From Halopenitus malekzadehii (GTDB lineage Archaea; Halobacteriota; Halobacteria; Halobacteriales; Haloferacaceae), in the NCBI RefSeq assembly GCF_900108505.1, contig NZ_FNWU01000005.1, forward strand, positions 1 through 64,000: DNA of 64,000 nucleotides, read 5' to 3'. The notes under the pieces are model-generated. The model did not search any database, was not told the DNA's origin, and was given only the letters and a program-made list of their open reading frames with translations. The position numbers and the translations under genes were made by a program. Below are positions 8,268 to 16,345 of the stretch, in pieces (position 1 is the first letter of the stretch; each line of letters opens with the position of its first letter).

Positions 8268-10952
8268 TCAGCGACGTCTATCGGCGCGCCACGCCTGGAT
8301 CACGGCTATGAGGTCAACCGTCCGCAGCCGGTCCGCCCGCCAGTCCCGGATCGCGCTCACCAGCCCCCGAGTATCGATCCGGCCGTCGGTCCGGTACGGG
8401 TCGAGGCGATCCCCGACCACGTACCCCCCGATGACGCCATCGCGTCCGGTGGCGGCAGTGACCGTCTCGACCGTTCGGTTCCGCTCGGTCAGGAGTGCCG
8501 TCCATCCGGTCCCGTCGTGGCGCTTGAGCGTGATCTCGGTCCCCACCGCGCGCTCGCCGAGGCCGTAGGGGAGCGTGACCGTCGCCGGCGCCGACAGCTC
8601 CGACAGCGCCACCTGCCCGGTGACGGCCGTCTCGTTTTCGGGTGCCGCCGGCGCCGACGCCGGCACCGACACCGACCCGGACAGGTTCGTCCCGCGAACG
8701 GCGACGCCCTCGACGTTCCCGGCGTCGCCGCCGTCGATGGTGACGTCCCGAGCCTCGAGATCCCCCGCGGTGGCGGCCGAAAGCGGCGGGGTGCCGGCGA
8801 CCCGCGTCCCCGTCAGGGTCACGCGATCGACGTTCCGGACCCGGACGCCGGCGCCGGCCGTCCCCCGAAGGTCGCTTTCCGCGACTGCGAGCGAGCCCCC
8901 GCGCACGGCGAGCCCGGCATCCCCGGCGTCGACCTCGAGACCGGTGCCCGTCGTCGTCGCGTTCGTGACCGCGATGCCGTCGCCGTCGACCCCGGTGACG
9001 GTGACGTTCGAGAGGGTCGCCGTCGACGCGTTTTCGACGTCGATCCCCGTCCCCGTTCCGCCCTCGACGACGACCGACTCGAGGGTGACGTTCCCGGCGG
9101 CCGCGATCGCGATCGGATCGTCGGCGTCGGTGGTCCGGACGTCCGCGAGCGTCACCCCCGAGACGGCGGTCTCGCCCGCGGTCGCGATCGGGCTGGCGGT
9201 CCCCGCGATCGTGACGTTTCGGATCGTCACGTTCGAGCGAGCCTCCCCGGCGAGCTCGATCCCCACGCCGGTCCCGTCGATCGTGTGGCCGTTCCCGTCG
9301 ATGACGACGTCGTCGCTGCCGACGACGAGACAGCCGTCCTCGCCGGTGAGGTTGCCGGCCAACTCGACCGTGCCGGCGTACGCGATCCGCCCGCAGGTCG
9401 GCGCCCCCACGGCGCCGACGGCACCGTAGGCGTCGATCCGCCCCTCGCCCTGCCGCGTCGGGGCGTCACCGAGGTCGACAGCCGACTCGGCGATGACCTC
9501 CCGGATCGTCGCCGGCGTCGATCTCTCGCCGCCGCCTCCGGTTCGCTCCGCCGCCGCGATGGCGAGGGCGACGACGCCGGCCGCGTGGGGGGTCGCCATG
9601 CTCGTCCCGCTGAAGCGGTCGTACCCGTCGTCGGGAACGGCACTCAACACGCTCACCCCCGGCGCGACCACGTCTGGGACGACGTAGTGGTCGGGCCACG
9701 TCGCCGGCGGGGAGTCCCATTCGTCGCGGTGGACGGTTTCCCCGCCGGAGAAATACGCCACCGCATCGTCGTCGACGGCACCCACCGTTAGCGACTCGTG
9801 AACGTCGCCCGGCGATGAACTCGTGTTGGCACCGTTGTTTCCGCTGGCGGCGACGACGGTCGCTCCGGCGGTCTCCGCGCTCGTGACGAGGTCGATGAAC
9901 GCCTCCTCGCGTTTCGTGTTCGCGCCGAAACTCATGCTCACCACGTCGGCGTCGTTCTCGATGGCCCACTGGACGCCCGCACTGATCTGGCGGAACGTGC
10001 CCGAGCCGTCGGCCCCGAACGTCTTCGCGTGGAGCAGCTCGGCCTCGGGCGCGACGCCGATCGCGGTCCCGCTTTCGTTCCCGCCGGCGACGGTCCCGCT
10101 GACGTGCGTCCCGTGGCCGTTGGGGTCGTAGGGGTCCGAGACCAGCCGGACGCCGCGCTCGTCGAACTCCGCCCAGCCGCCGTCGGCGAGCGTGACGTCC
10201 GGGTGGTCCGGGTCGACGCCCGTATCGAGGACCGCCACCCGAACGCCGTCGCCGCGCGTCCCGTAGAGGTCCCACGTTCCCGGCACCCGGATCGTCTCGA
10301 GCCCGGCGCTCGCGTTCGCGGTCGTCGAGACGGCGACGGACCGTGCCGGGCGGTCCGTCCGCATCGCCGGCCGTCGGTCCTCGCTCCGGGTCGCCGATTC
10401 CGTCCGAACCTCGGTCGACGACCGGATCGCGGTGACGTTCGCGACGCGGGCCAGGCGGTCGATGCTCACTCGGTCGGGATCGACGGTCACCACGACTCCG
10501 TTGACGACCCAGAGCCGGCGGTCGATCTCGATGCCCGGGGTCCTCGCGGCCACGCGCTCGAAGGCGGCTCGCGTCGCGTTCGCGCGTGCCCGCATCGATC
10601 CGATCCGCTCGGTGCGGCTCCCGTCGGTGGCGTCGACGGCGTCGGCCGGATGGCCGTCGAACCGGACCAGGACGGTCGTGTTCCCCTCCGCGGTCCGGAT
10701 CGTCGAATCGATCGTGACGTTGTCGCTCCCGGGACCCGCCGATACCGATCCGTTCGTGGCGTCGTCACTCGTCCCTTCCGATCCCCCATCGTCGACGTTC
10801 GCCGTCTCGATCGGCGCCGTCGCCGCGATCGCGAGCGGAGCGACCGCTCCGACACTCACGAGGAGCATGAGACAGACGGAGACGGCGACGGCTCGGTGCT
10901 GCAAAGCGGCCGTCACGACTGCTCCCCGACTTGTCCTTCGGGACCAGGCCAC
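8268..10952 (-). CDS. Secreted subtilisin-like serine protease (S8) with beta-helix and dockerin-like tail
   Basis: This 894-residue exported protease begins with a signal sequence (residues 1-44) that has an SRR pair, so Tat export is possible. An I9-type propeptide covers about 85-180. The S8 catalytic domain spans about 220-520 with Asp243 (VAVLDTGVD), His283 (NGHGTHVSG), oxyanion Asn371 (AASGNNG) and Ser450 (FSGTSMATPH), so all catalytic residues are present. A right-handed beta-helix of NosD/pectate-lyase type follows (about 525-770). The end is the dockerin-like tail (GLVSAIRDWRADRLRTVDLI, then QAWRADRRR). Most haloarchaeal secreted subtilases lack such a tail; here it matches three neighbours, which suggests docking to the cell surface. 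Confidence 0.92.
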   Translation of the reverse strand: MAWSRRTSRGAVVTAALQHRAVAVSVCLMLLVSVGAVAPLAIAATAPIETANVDDGGSEGTSDDATNGSVSAGPGSDNVTIDSTIRTAEGNTTVLVRFDGHPADAVDATDGSRTERIGSMRARANATRAAFERVAARTPGIEIDRRLWVVNGVVVTVDPDRVSIDRLARVANVTAIRSSTEVRTESATRSEDRRPAMRTDRPARSVAVSTTANASAGLETIRVPGTWDLYGTRGDGVRVAVLDTGVDPDHPDVTLADGGWAEFDERGVRLVSDPYDPNGHGTHVSGTVAGGNESGTAIGVAPEAELLHAKTFGADGSGTFRQISAGVQWAIENDADVVSMSFGANTKREEAFIDLVTSAETAGATVVAASGNNGANTSSSPGDVHESLTVGAVDDDAVAYFSGGETVHRDEWDSPPATWPDHYVVPDVVAPGVSVLSAVPDDGYDRFSGTSMATPHAAGVVALAIAAAERTGGGGERSTPATIREVIAESAVDLGDAPTRQGEGRIDAYGAVGAVGAPTCGRIAYAGTVELAGNLTGEDGCLVVGSDDVVIDGNGHTIDGTGVGIELAGEARSNVTIRNVTIAGTASPIATAGETAVSGVTLADVRTTDADDPIAIAAAGNVTLESVVVEGGTGTGIDVENASTATLSNVTVTGVDGDGIAVTNATTTGTGLEVDAGDAGLAVRGGSLAVAESDLRGTAGAGVRVRNVDRVTLTGTRVAGTPPLSAATAGDLEARDVTIDGGDAGNVEGVAVRGTNLSGSVSVPASAPAAPENETAVTGQVALSELSAPATVTLPYGLGERAVGTEITLKRHDGTGWTALLTERNRTVETVTAATGRDGVIGGYVVGDRLDPYRTDGRIDTRGLVSAIRDWRADRLRTVDLIAVIQAWRADRRR

Positions 10953-11051
10953 GTGGCGATATGCCGATCGCCGCGAACGGAGTGGTCCCGGTTGGTTCGA
11001 TTTGGTGTAGTCGGAATGACGTTCGGTAGGAGGGGTGATGACATCAATTTT

Positions 11052-11074
11052 GTGGGGATGTCACATTTCCCCAC
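11052..11074. promoter_or_regulatory. Inverted repeat between protease and S-layer genes
   Basis: GTGGGGA (11052-11058) is repeated inverted as TCCCCAC (11068-11074) with 9 bases between. It lies in the 340-base gap between the divergent protease and S-layer genes, far from either start. It could be a regulator site; function unknown. Confidence 0.3.
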
Positions 11075-11186
11075 GGAGTTTGATATGACGAGCGTCGGAC
11101 GAGTGTTAGACCACGATTCGGCAAATCGACGCGTACACGTCCGTTACGCACATTTTTGCTCGATTCGGTTCGGCACTGATCCACAA

Positions 11187-11194
11187 AACATATA
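11187..11194 (+). promoter_or_regulatory. Possible TATA box of the S-layer gene
   Basis: AACATATA lies about 100 bases before the ATG at 11294. If used, the message would have a 5' leader of about 75 bases. An inverted repeat CTGAAC...GTTCAG lies inside this leader. Confidence 0.4.
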
Positions 11195-11293
11195 CCACAC
11201 CTGGTCAAATGCTGGATTGCATACCGACAATGCCAGCGTGGTGGCTGAACTGTGGCCGACTCGGTTCAGATGCCCGCTGCCAATAACCCAACA

Positions 11294-14128
11294 ATGATAG
11301 ACGAAACACAAACCGAACGGTTGCGCGCCGTCCTTCTGGCGTCGCTCATGGTCCTGTCGGTCTTCGCAGGTACCATGGCGTTCGCCGGCGGTGCCGCGGC
11401 CCAACAAGCAGACTCTCGGTCGCCGGGCTCGGCGACCGTTGCACCCGGTGGTACAGTTGACGTAACAGTCGAGATCAGCTCAGATCAGCAGAACATGGAT
11501 CTCTATACTGAAGAGATCGTGACTGGGTCAGGAGTCGCCAACATCACGTCGGCGAGCTCCCAGCAGACCCAGGTTCCGACTGATCTCCCGAGCGACTCGT
11601 TCGAGGCAGTATACCTGGCCTCGGTCGACTCTGATACGCTCGAATACACAGTTTCGGTCGACGATCAGGCTCAGGACGGAGAGACGATCGAGGTCTCGGG
11701 CACTATCGTCGATAGTAGTGCTAACGAGACTGACACCGGAACGACGACCATCACCGTCTCCGACGACCAGCAGCCGCCGGATAACGGCAACGGTGACGGC
11801 AACTCCGTGCGTGGAGACGCGCCGGCCAACTCCTGGTCCACCGCTGACGGAGCGGGTGACGTCGGTAACGGCGCCACCATCTTCCAGGGTGAGGAGAGCA
11901 TCACCTTTGTCGACGCCAACGGCGACGAGGTCTCGCCTAGCAGTCTCGAACGCACCGCCGGTGCCGACGAGGGCGTCCCGCTCTCGATGCCGATCCCGCA
12001 AGACCAGTCGACGGGTAGCTACGAGACCACCGACGGCTCCTTCGGCGTGACGGTGCAGACCCCGCGCGTGACGACCCTCGAAGTCCAGAACAACGGCGGG
12101 TCCGACGTCTCCGGTGGTATCCTCACCACGGATCAGGATAACGCCAGAGTCGTCTTCGACTACAACTACGATGACGCCGAGGACCTCGAGCTGACTGTCG
12201 AGGACGAGAACGGCCTCGACGTCACCGACGAGATCGTCGAGGGCTCCGACACCCTGAACGATGAGGGTAACGGCGCGTTCGCGATCGACCCCAACGCGGT
12301 CGACGCGGGCGAGTACACCTTCTCGGTCGCGGGCGTCGAGGATCTCGACTTCGGCTCCGCAACCGAATCCGTGACGGTCACGATTTCCTCCGACCGCACG
12401 GCATCCCTGAACCTGGACAGCGACGAGGTCGTCCAGGGCCAGAACCTGCAGTACACGATCGAAAACAGCCCGGAAGGTAACTTCCACGCAGTCGTCATCG
12501 ACTCCAGCGACTTCCGCGATGGCGTTACCGTTGACCAGGCCAAGATGGCCTTCCGTAACGTCGGCGACACCGCCGAAACCGGCGTCGTTGCCGACGACGG
12601 AGCGGTCAACCCCGATAACGTCGATGTCTCGGACATCGACTACGCCTACGCAGTCGTCGAGATCGACGACGGCAACGGCGTCGGGTCCGTCGAGACGCAG
12701 CACCTCGACGACTCGTCCATCGACATCGACCTCTACCCGGCCGGCGCGTCCATCTCCGACGGCGCGCTGACCGGTGACGTGACCGGCGTCGAGTCCGACG
12801 ACGACGCGTCCTTCGACGTGACCGAGGGTGACGTCTCCCTCGACAGCCCGTCCGGGGCGTACGTGGTCGGCTCCGAGGTTGACGTGAACGGTACCGCCAA
12901 CGAGGGCGTCGACGAAGTCGCCATCTACGCGCGGGACAACAACGAGTTCGAACTCGTCCACATCGACGATGCCCGGACGGTCGAAGTCGACAGCGACAAC
13001 TCCTTCGAGGAGGAGGACGTCACCATCTCGCAGGGTGACGGCGGCGGTAACAACCTCCTCACGCTGCCCGGCACCTACCGACTCGGCGTCATCGATGCGG
13101 CCGACGCCGACATCGACAGTACCGAGGGCGTTGACGACACGCTCTCCACGTCCAACTTCAACAGCGGCGTCAGCAGCACCTCGTCGATCTCCGTGACCGA
13201 CACCGAGCTCGACGGCTCCTTCACGACGATTAACGGCCAGGTCGCCACCGAGGACGGTCAGGTCGACGTCGAGGGCACCGCGCCCGGTAAGGACGAGCTC
13301 GTGGTCGCCTTCGTGGACTCCCGCGGTAACGCGGCAGCCTACGACATCACCGTCGACGGCGACGGTACCTTCGATGAGGAGGACCTCAACATCGGGGACC
13401 TGAGCGAGGGTACCCTCTCCGCGCACATCATCTCGTCCGGTCGTGACGGGAGCTTCGGCGACGGTGTCGCCGACAACGCGGGCGACTTCGCCGACCTCAT
13501 CGTGAACGACTACGCCGGCGGCGCAAGCACCGGCAACCAGGTCCGCGACCGCATCCTCGCCAACTCCGTCGAGGACACGGCGAGCGACGACCTGATCGTC
13601 ACGGAGAACTTCCGGCTCGCCAGCGGCCTCACGACGATCGAGTCCGCGACCGACCCGGTCGCTCTCGACGGGACGCTCACGGTCGAGGGTACGACCAACC
13701 GTGACTCCGAGGACAACACCATCACGGTGGAGCTCCTCAACGAGGACGGCGACTCGATCACCATCGACAGCACTGACGAGTGGGACACCGACGGACAGTG
13801 GTCCGTCGAGCTGGACCTCTCCGAGGCTGACCTCGAAACCGGTACCTACACGGTCGAATCCGACGACGGTGACAACACCGACCGCGTCGACATCGAGGTC
13901 GTCGAAGAGGTAGAGGAAACGGAAACCACGGAACCCACCGAGGAACCCACGGAGGAACCCACGACTGAGCCCACCGAGGAACCCACGGAGGAGCCCACGA
14001 CTGAAGCGACTGAGGAACCCGCAGACACGACTGAGCCGTCCGAGTCCGAGACGCCCGGCTTCGGTGCCGTCGTCGCGCTCGTCGCGCTCGTCGCCGCTGC
14101 GCTCCTCGCAGTCCGACGCCGTCCCTAA
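11294..14128 (+). CDS. csg: S-layer glycoprotein with extra N-terminal beta-sandwich cassette and PGF-CTERM anchor
   Basis: This 944-residue protein has the typical haloarchaeal S-layer signal peptide (RAVLLASLMVLSVFAGTMAF) and the usual S-layer body from about residue 170 on (GATIFQGEESITF, PLSMPIPQDQSTG). It ends in a Thr/Glu/Pro-rich linker and a PGF-CTERM signal (PGFGAVVALVALVAAALLAV plus Arg), which archaeosortase ArtA cuts to attach lipid. Between signal peptide and body, residues 43-155 are a cassette nearly identical to a domain of the protein at 6625-8112; canonical S-layer proteins start with the body directly. The ATG at 11294 is chosen because it gives the normal signal peptide. 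The cassette may be a docking site for the tailed neighbours (inference). Confidence 0.9.
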   Translation: MIDETQTERLRAVLLASLMVLSVFAGTMAFAGGAAAQQADSRSPGSATVAPGGTVDVTVEISSDQQNMDLYTEEIVTGSGVANITSASSQQTQVPTDLPSDSFEAVYLASVDSDTLEYTVSVDDQAQDGETIEVSGTIVDSSANETDTGTTTITVSDDQQPPDNGNGDGNSVRGDAPANSWSTADGAGDVGNGATIFQGEESITFVDANGDEVSPSSLERTAGADEGVPLSMPIPQDQSTGSYETTDGSFGVTVQTPRVTTLEVQNNGGSDVSGGILTTDQDNARVVFDYNYDDAEDLELTVEDENGLDVTDEIVEGSDTLNDEGNGAFAIDPNAVDAGEYTFSVAGVEDLDFGSATESVTVTISSDRTASLNLDSDEVVQGQNLQYTIENSPEGNFHAVVIDSSDFRDGVTVDQAKMAFRNVGDTAETGVVADDGAVNPDNVDVSDIDYAYAVVEIDDGNGVGSVETQHLDDSSIDIDLYPAGASISDGALTGDVTGVESDDDASFDVTEGDVSLDSPSGAYVVGSEVDVNGTANEGVDEVAIYARDNNEFELVHIDDARTVEVDSDNSFEEEDVTISQGDGGGNNLLTLPGTYRLGVIDAADADIDSTEGVDDTLSTSNFNSGVSSTSSISVTDTELDGSFTTINGQVATEDGQVDVEGTAPGKDELVVAFVDSRGNAAAYDITVDGDGTFDEEDLNIGDLSEGTLSAHIISSGRDGSFGDGVADNAGDFADLIVNDYAGGASTGNQVRDRILANSVEDTASDDLIVTENFRLASGLTTIESATDPVALDGTLTVEGTTNRDSEDNTITVELLNEDGDSITIDSTDEWDTDGQWSVELDLSEADLETGTYTVESDDGDNTDRVDIEVVEEVEETETTEPTEEPTEEPTTEPTEEPTEEPTTEATEEPADTTEPSESETPGFGAVVALVALVAAALLAVRRRP
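11423..11758 (+). repeat. Domain cassette duplicated from/to the gene at 6625 (copy 2)
   Basis: This is the partner of 7282-7617, in the same orientation 4.1 kb away. The core LYTEEIVTGSG-x-ANITSASS is identical in protein, and the DNA is nearly identical in long runs, which suggests recent duplication or gene conversion. Confidence 0.8.
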
Positions 14129-14144
14129 CACGGACGCCTAACCA

Positions 14145-14162
14145 CTGACCCTCGCGGGTCAG
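14145..14162 (+). terminator. Terminator hairpin of the S-layer gene
   Basis: CTGACCC (14145-14151) and GGGTCAG (14156-14162) form a perfect 7-bp stem with loop TCGC, followed by T-rich sequence (TTTCGCGTTTCTTT). Confidence 0.6.
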
Positions 14163-14290
14163 CTCCGATTTCGCGTTTCTTTATTGCGCTGCTCCGACCG
14201 ACCAGCCGCAGCACGCGTCGGCGAGGACGGACGCCGTGAGCAGCCACGCTTCCCAACGCTCGATCGCGAACCGGTCGGCTGGGTAACGTG

Positions 14291-14296
14291 TTTATG
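14291..14296 (+). promoter_or_regulatory. TATA box of the ABC exporter operon
   Basis: TTTATG lies 25 bases before the ATG of the short frame at 14318 and about 140 before the CARDB gene. Transcription would start at or close to 14318. Confidence 0.45.
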
Positions 14297-14317
14297 CCTC
14301 CGCATCCAACCGGAGCT

Positions 14318-14437
14318 ATGACGAATCGAACTGCCGTTCCTCTCCTCCGCTACCGACCCGCCCCTCCACGGCGCGTTCGCTCGACGACCGGTCCTGCCCG
14401 CACGCCGCACCGACACGCTTCGACCCTCGATCGATGA
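14318..14437 (+). CDS. Possible leaderless upstream ORF, Arg-rich, 39 residues
   Basis: An ATG at the predicted transcription start opens a 39-residue frame rich in Arg and Pro whose stop (TGA 14435-14437) overlaps the ATG of the next gene (ATGA). This is the layout of a translated leader peptide that couples translation to the following gene. It has no recognised domain, and its composition could also be that of chance GC-rich sequence. Confidence 0.35.
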   Translation: MTNRTAVPLLRYRPAPPRRVRSTTGPARTPHRHASTLDR

Positions 14438-15639
14438 GGCGGTCGCGACTGCTCCCCGGCCTCCTCGTCCTCGCCGTGCTCGGCGCCGCAGTCGGGATCG
14501 CCGCCCAGCCGGCCGCGGCCGACGACCCGAACGTCCGGATCGACGACGTGACGGTCTCGCCGGCAAGTCCGACGACCGACGAGACCGTCACGCTCGACGT
14601 CGTGATCGAGAACCTCGAGTCGAGCACGAGCGCCGTCGACGTCACGTCGGTCAACGTGCGCACGTCCGGCGGCGTCGAGACGCACGGCCGCATCGAGAAC
14701 GTCGGATCCCTCGGTCCCGGCGGGTCGGTCACGGTCCCGCTGTCGGCCACCTTCGAGGAGCCGGGCGACCGGCTGGTGACGGTCTACGTCACCGTCCGCG
14801 GCCCGAACGGAGCCCAGGAATCCTACCAGTACCCCGTCTCGATCGAGGTCGAGGAGCCGGTCACCACCGCGGACCTGACCGCGACGACCGCGGCCGACGG
14901 CGACGCCGCTACGGTCACGTTCGCCAACTACGGGAACACGAACGCCAGCGAGATCGCGATGACCGCGACCGTCGACGACGAGGTCGTCGACCGCCGATAC
15001 ATCGCCGACGTCGCGCCCGACGGAAACGGTAGCACCGACGTCGATCTCTCGGGCGTGCAAAGCGACGCGGTCACGTTCACTGCGACCTACACCGCCGCCG
15101 ACGCCGAGCACTCGGTCTCCCGCACCGTCGAACTCGACCGACCGGTCGACGGGGAGGTCCGCCTCACCGGCCTGGAGGTCGTCCCGGCCGGCTCCGGGAT
15201 CCGGATCCAGGGCGACGCCGCGAACCTGGGCGGCACCGACGCCGAGTCCGTCCTCGTGCGCGTGGGCGAGGCTGACGGGGTGACCCCGGTCGCGCCCGCC
15301 CGGGAGTACTTCGTCGGCGGGATCGAGGCCAGCGAGTTCGCCACCTTCGAGCTGACCGCGAGCCTCGACGGCGGCGTCGAGTCGGTCCCGGTCGAGATCT
15401 CCTACCTCGTCGACGGCGACCGCGTGACCACGACCCAGCAGGTCGCCGTCGACGGCGGCGCGGGCGCGACCGGCGGGACGAATGCGGCCGGCGATGGAGC
15501 CGGGAGCGCTGGCAATGGTGCCGGAACCGGATCCGGCGGGGGCGGCCCGCTCGGCGGGCTCGGCGGCGTGGCGATCGGCGCGATCGTCGGCCTCGCCGTG
15601 ATCGTCGCGGGCGTCCTCGTTCGCCGACGCCGCCGATGA
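14434..15639 (+). CDS. Secreted CARDB/COG1361-type surface protein with C-terminal membrane anchor
   Basis: This 401-residue protein has a signal peptide (residues 1-30), three beta-sandwich domains of CARDB/COG1361 type (about 33-150, 155-245, 250-345), a Gly/Ala-rich linker and one C-terminal membrane helix followed by an Arg cluster. Its last bases overlap the ATP-binding protein gene (ATGA at 15636), so it is the first part of a MacB-like exporter operon. In haloarchaea such proteins commonly precede MacB-type ATPase and permease genes and probably act as the outer partner, similar to MacA in position but not in sequence. The substrate is unknown. Confidence 0.75.
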   Translation: MRRSRLLPGLLVLAVLGAAVGIAAQPAAADDPNVRIDDVTVSPASPTTDETVTLDVVIENLESSTSAVDVTSVNVRTSGGVETHGRIENVGSLGPGGSVTVPLSATFEEPGDRLVTVYVTVRGPNGAQESYQYPVSIEVEEPVTTADLTATTAADGDAATVTFANYGNTNASEIAMTATVDDEVVDRRYIADVAPDGNGSTDVDLSGVQSDAVTFTATYTAADAEHSVSRTVELDRPVDGEVRLTGLEVVPAGSGIRIQGDAANLGGTDAESVLVRVGEADGVTPVAPAREYFVGGIEASEFATFELTASLDGGVESVPVEISYLVDGDRVTTTQQVAVDGGAGATGGTNAAGDGAGSAGNGAGTGSGGGGPLGGLGGVAIGAIVGLAVIVAGVLVRRRRR

Positions 15640-16301
15640 GCGTCATCGTCCTGGAGTCCGTGACGAAGCGCTACGAGAGCGGGGCCGAGACGGTCGTGGC
15701 GCTCGACGCCGTCGACTTCCACGCCGACCGCGGCGAGATGGTCTCGATCATCGGCCCCTCGGGGTCGGGCAAGAGCACGATGCTCAACATGATCGGGCTG
15801 CTCGACACGCCGACGAGCGGGACGGTCCGGATCGACGACCGCGTCGTGAGCGACTTCTCCGAGGCCGACCTCACCGAGGAGCGCCGGTCCGGGATCGGCT
15901 TCGTCTTCCAGGACTTCCACCTGCTGCCGATGCTGACCGCCGTCGAGAACGTCGAACTCCCGTCGATGTGGGACACGTCGGTCGACCGGCGCGACCGGGC
16001 GGTCGACCTTCTGCGCCGCGTCGGGCTCGGCGACCGGCTCACGCACACGCCCGACGAGCTGTCGGGCGGGCAGCGCCAGCGCGTCGCGATCGCCCGGGCG
16101 CTGATCAACGAACCCGACATCGTGCTGGCCGACGAGCCGACCGGCAACCTCGACCGGGACACCGGGGCGACGATCCTCGACGAGCTCACCCGGTTCACCG
16201 ACGAGGAGGACGTCGCCGTCGTCTCGGTGACCCACGACGAACAGCTGGTCGAGTACGCCGATCGGGTGGTCGAGCTGATCGACGGGGTGATTCAGGGATG
16301 A
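15636..16301 (+). CDS. ABC transporter ATP-binding protein, MacB/LolD type
   Basis: This 221-residue protein drives the permease encoded next. It has the complete ATPase set: Walker A GPSGSGKST near residue 39, Q-loop (FVFQDFHLLP) near 90, signature LSGGQRQRVAIARAL near 142, Walker B IVLADEPTGNLD near 164 and the H-loop (VTHD) near 198. Length and motifs fit the LolD/MacB/FtsE class, which works with FtsX-fold permeases to move or release lipoproteins, peptides or other surface substrates. The 3' end is duplicated in tandem (see repeat). Confidence 0.92.
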   Translation: MSVIVLESVTKRYESGAETVVALDAVDFHADRGEMVSIIGPSGSGKSTMLNMIGLLDTPTSGTVRIDDRVVSDFSEADLTEERRSGIGFVFQDFHLLPMLTAVENVELPSMWDTSVDRRDRAVDLLRRVGLGDRLTHTPDELSGGQRQRVAIARALINEPDIVLADEPTGNLDRDTGATILDELTRFTDEEDVAVVSVTHDEQLVEYADRVVELIDGVIQG

Positions 16302-16345
16302 CCGACCGAGTGCTCGACCTGACCGATCGGGTGATCCAGGAATGA
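16258..16345 (+). repeat. 44-bp tandem duplication of the ATPase gene's 3' end
   Basis: Bases 16258-16301 and 16302-16345 match at 35 of 44 positions, and both copies end in CAGGxATGA. The second copy still reads as a 15-codon frame (ATG 16298) similar to the end of the ATPase, and its final ATGA supplies the start of the permease gene. Confidence 0.7.

Noticed and set aside
11528-14131. 867-residue frame antisense to the S-layer gene
   Set aside because: Composition (Val/Asp/Arg/Gly repeats) is what the complement of an acidic GC-rich gene gives; the plus frame has a signal peptide and a PGF-CTERM.
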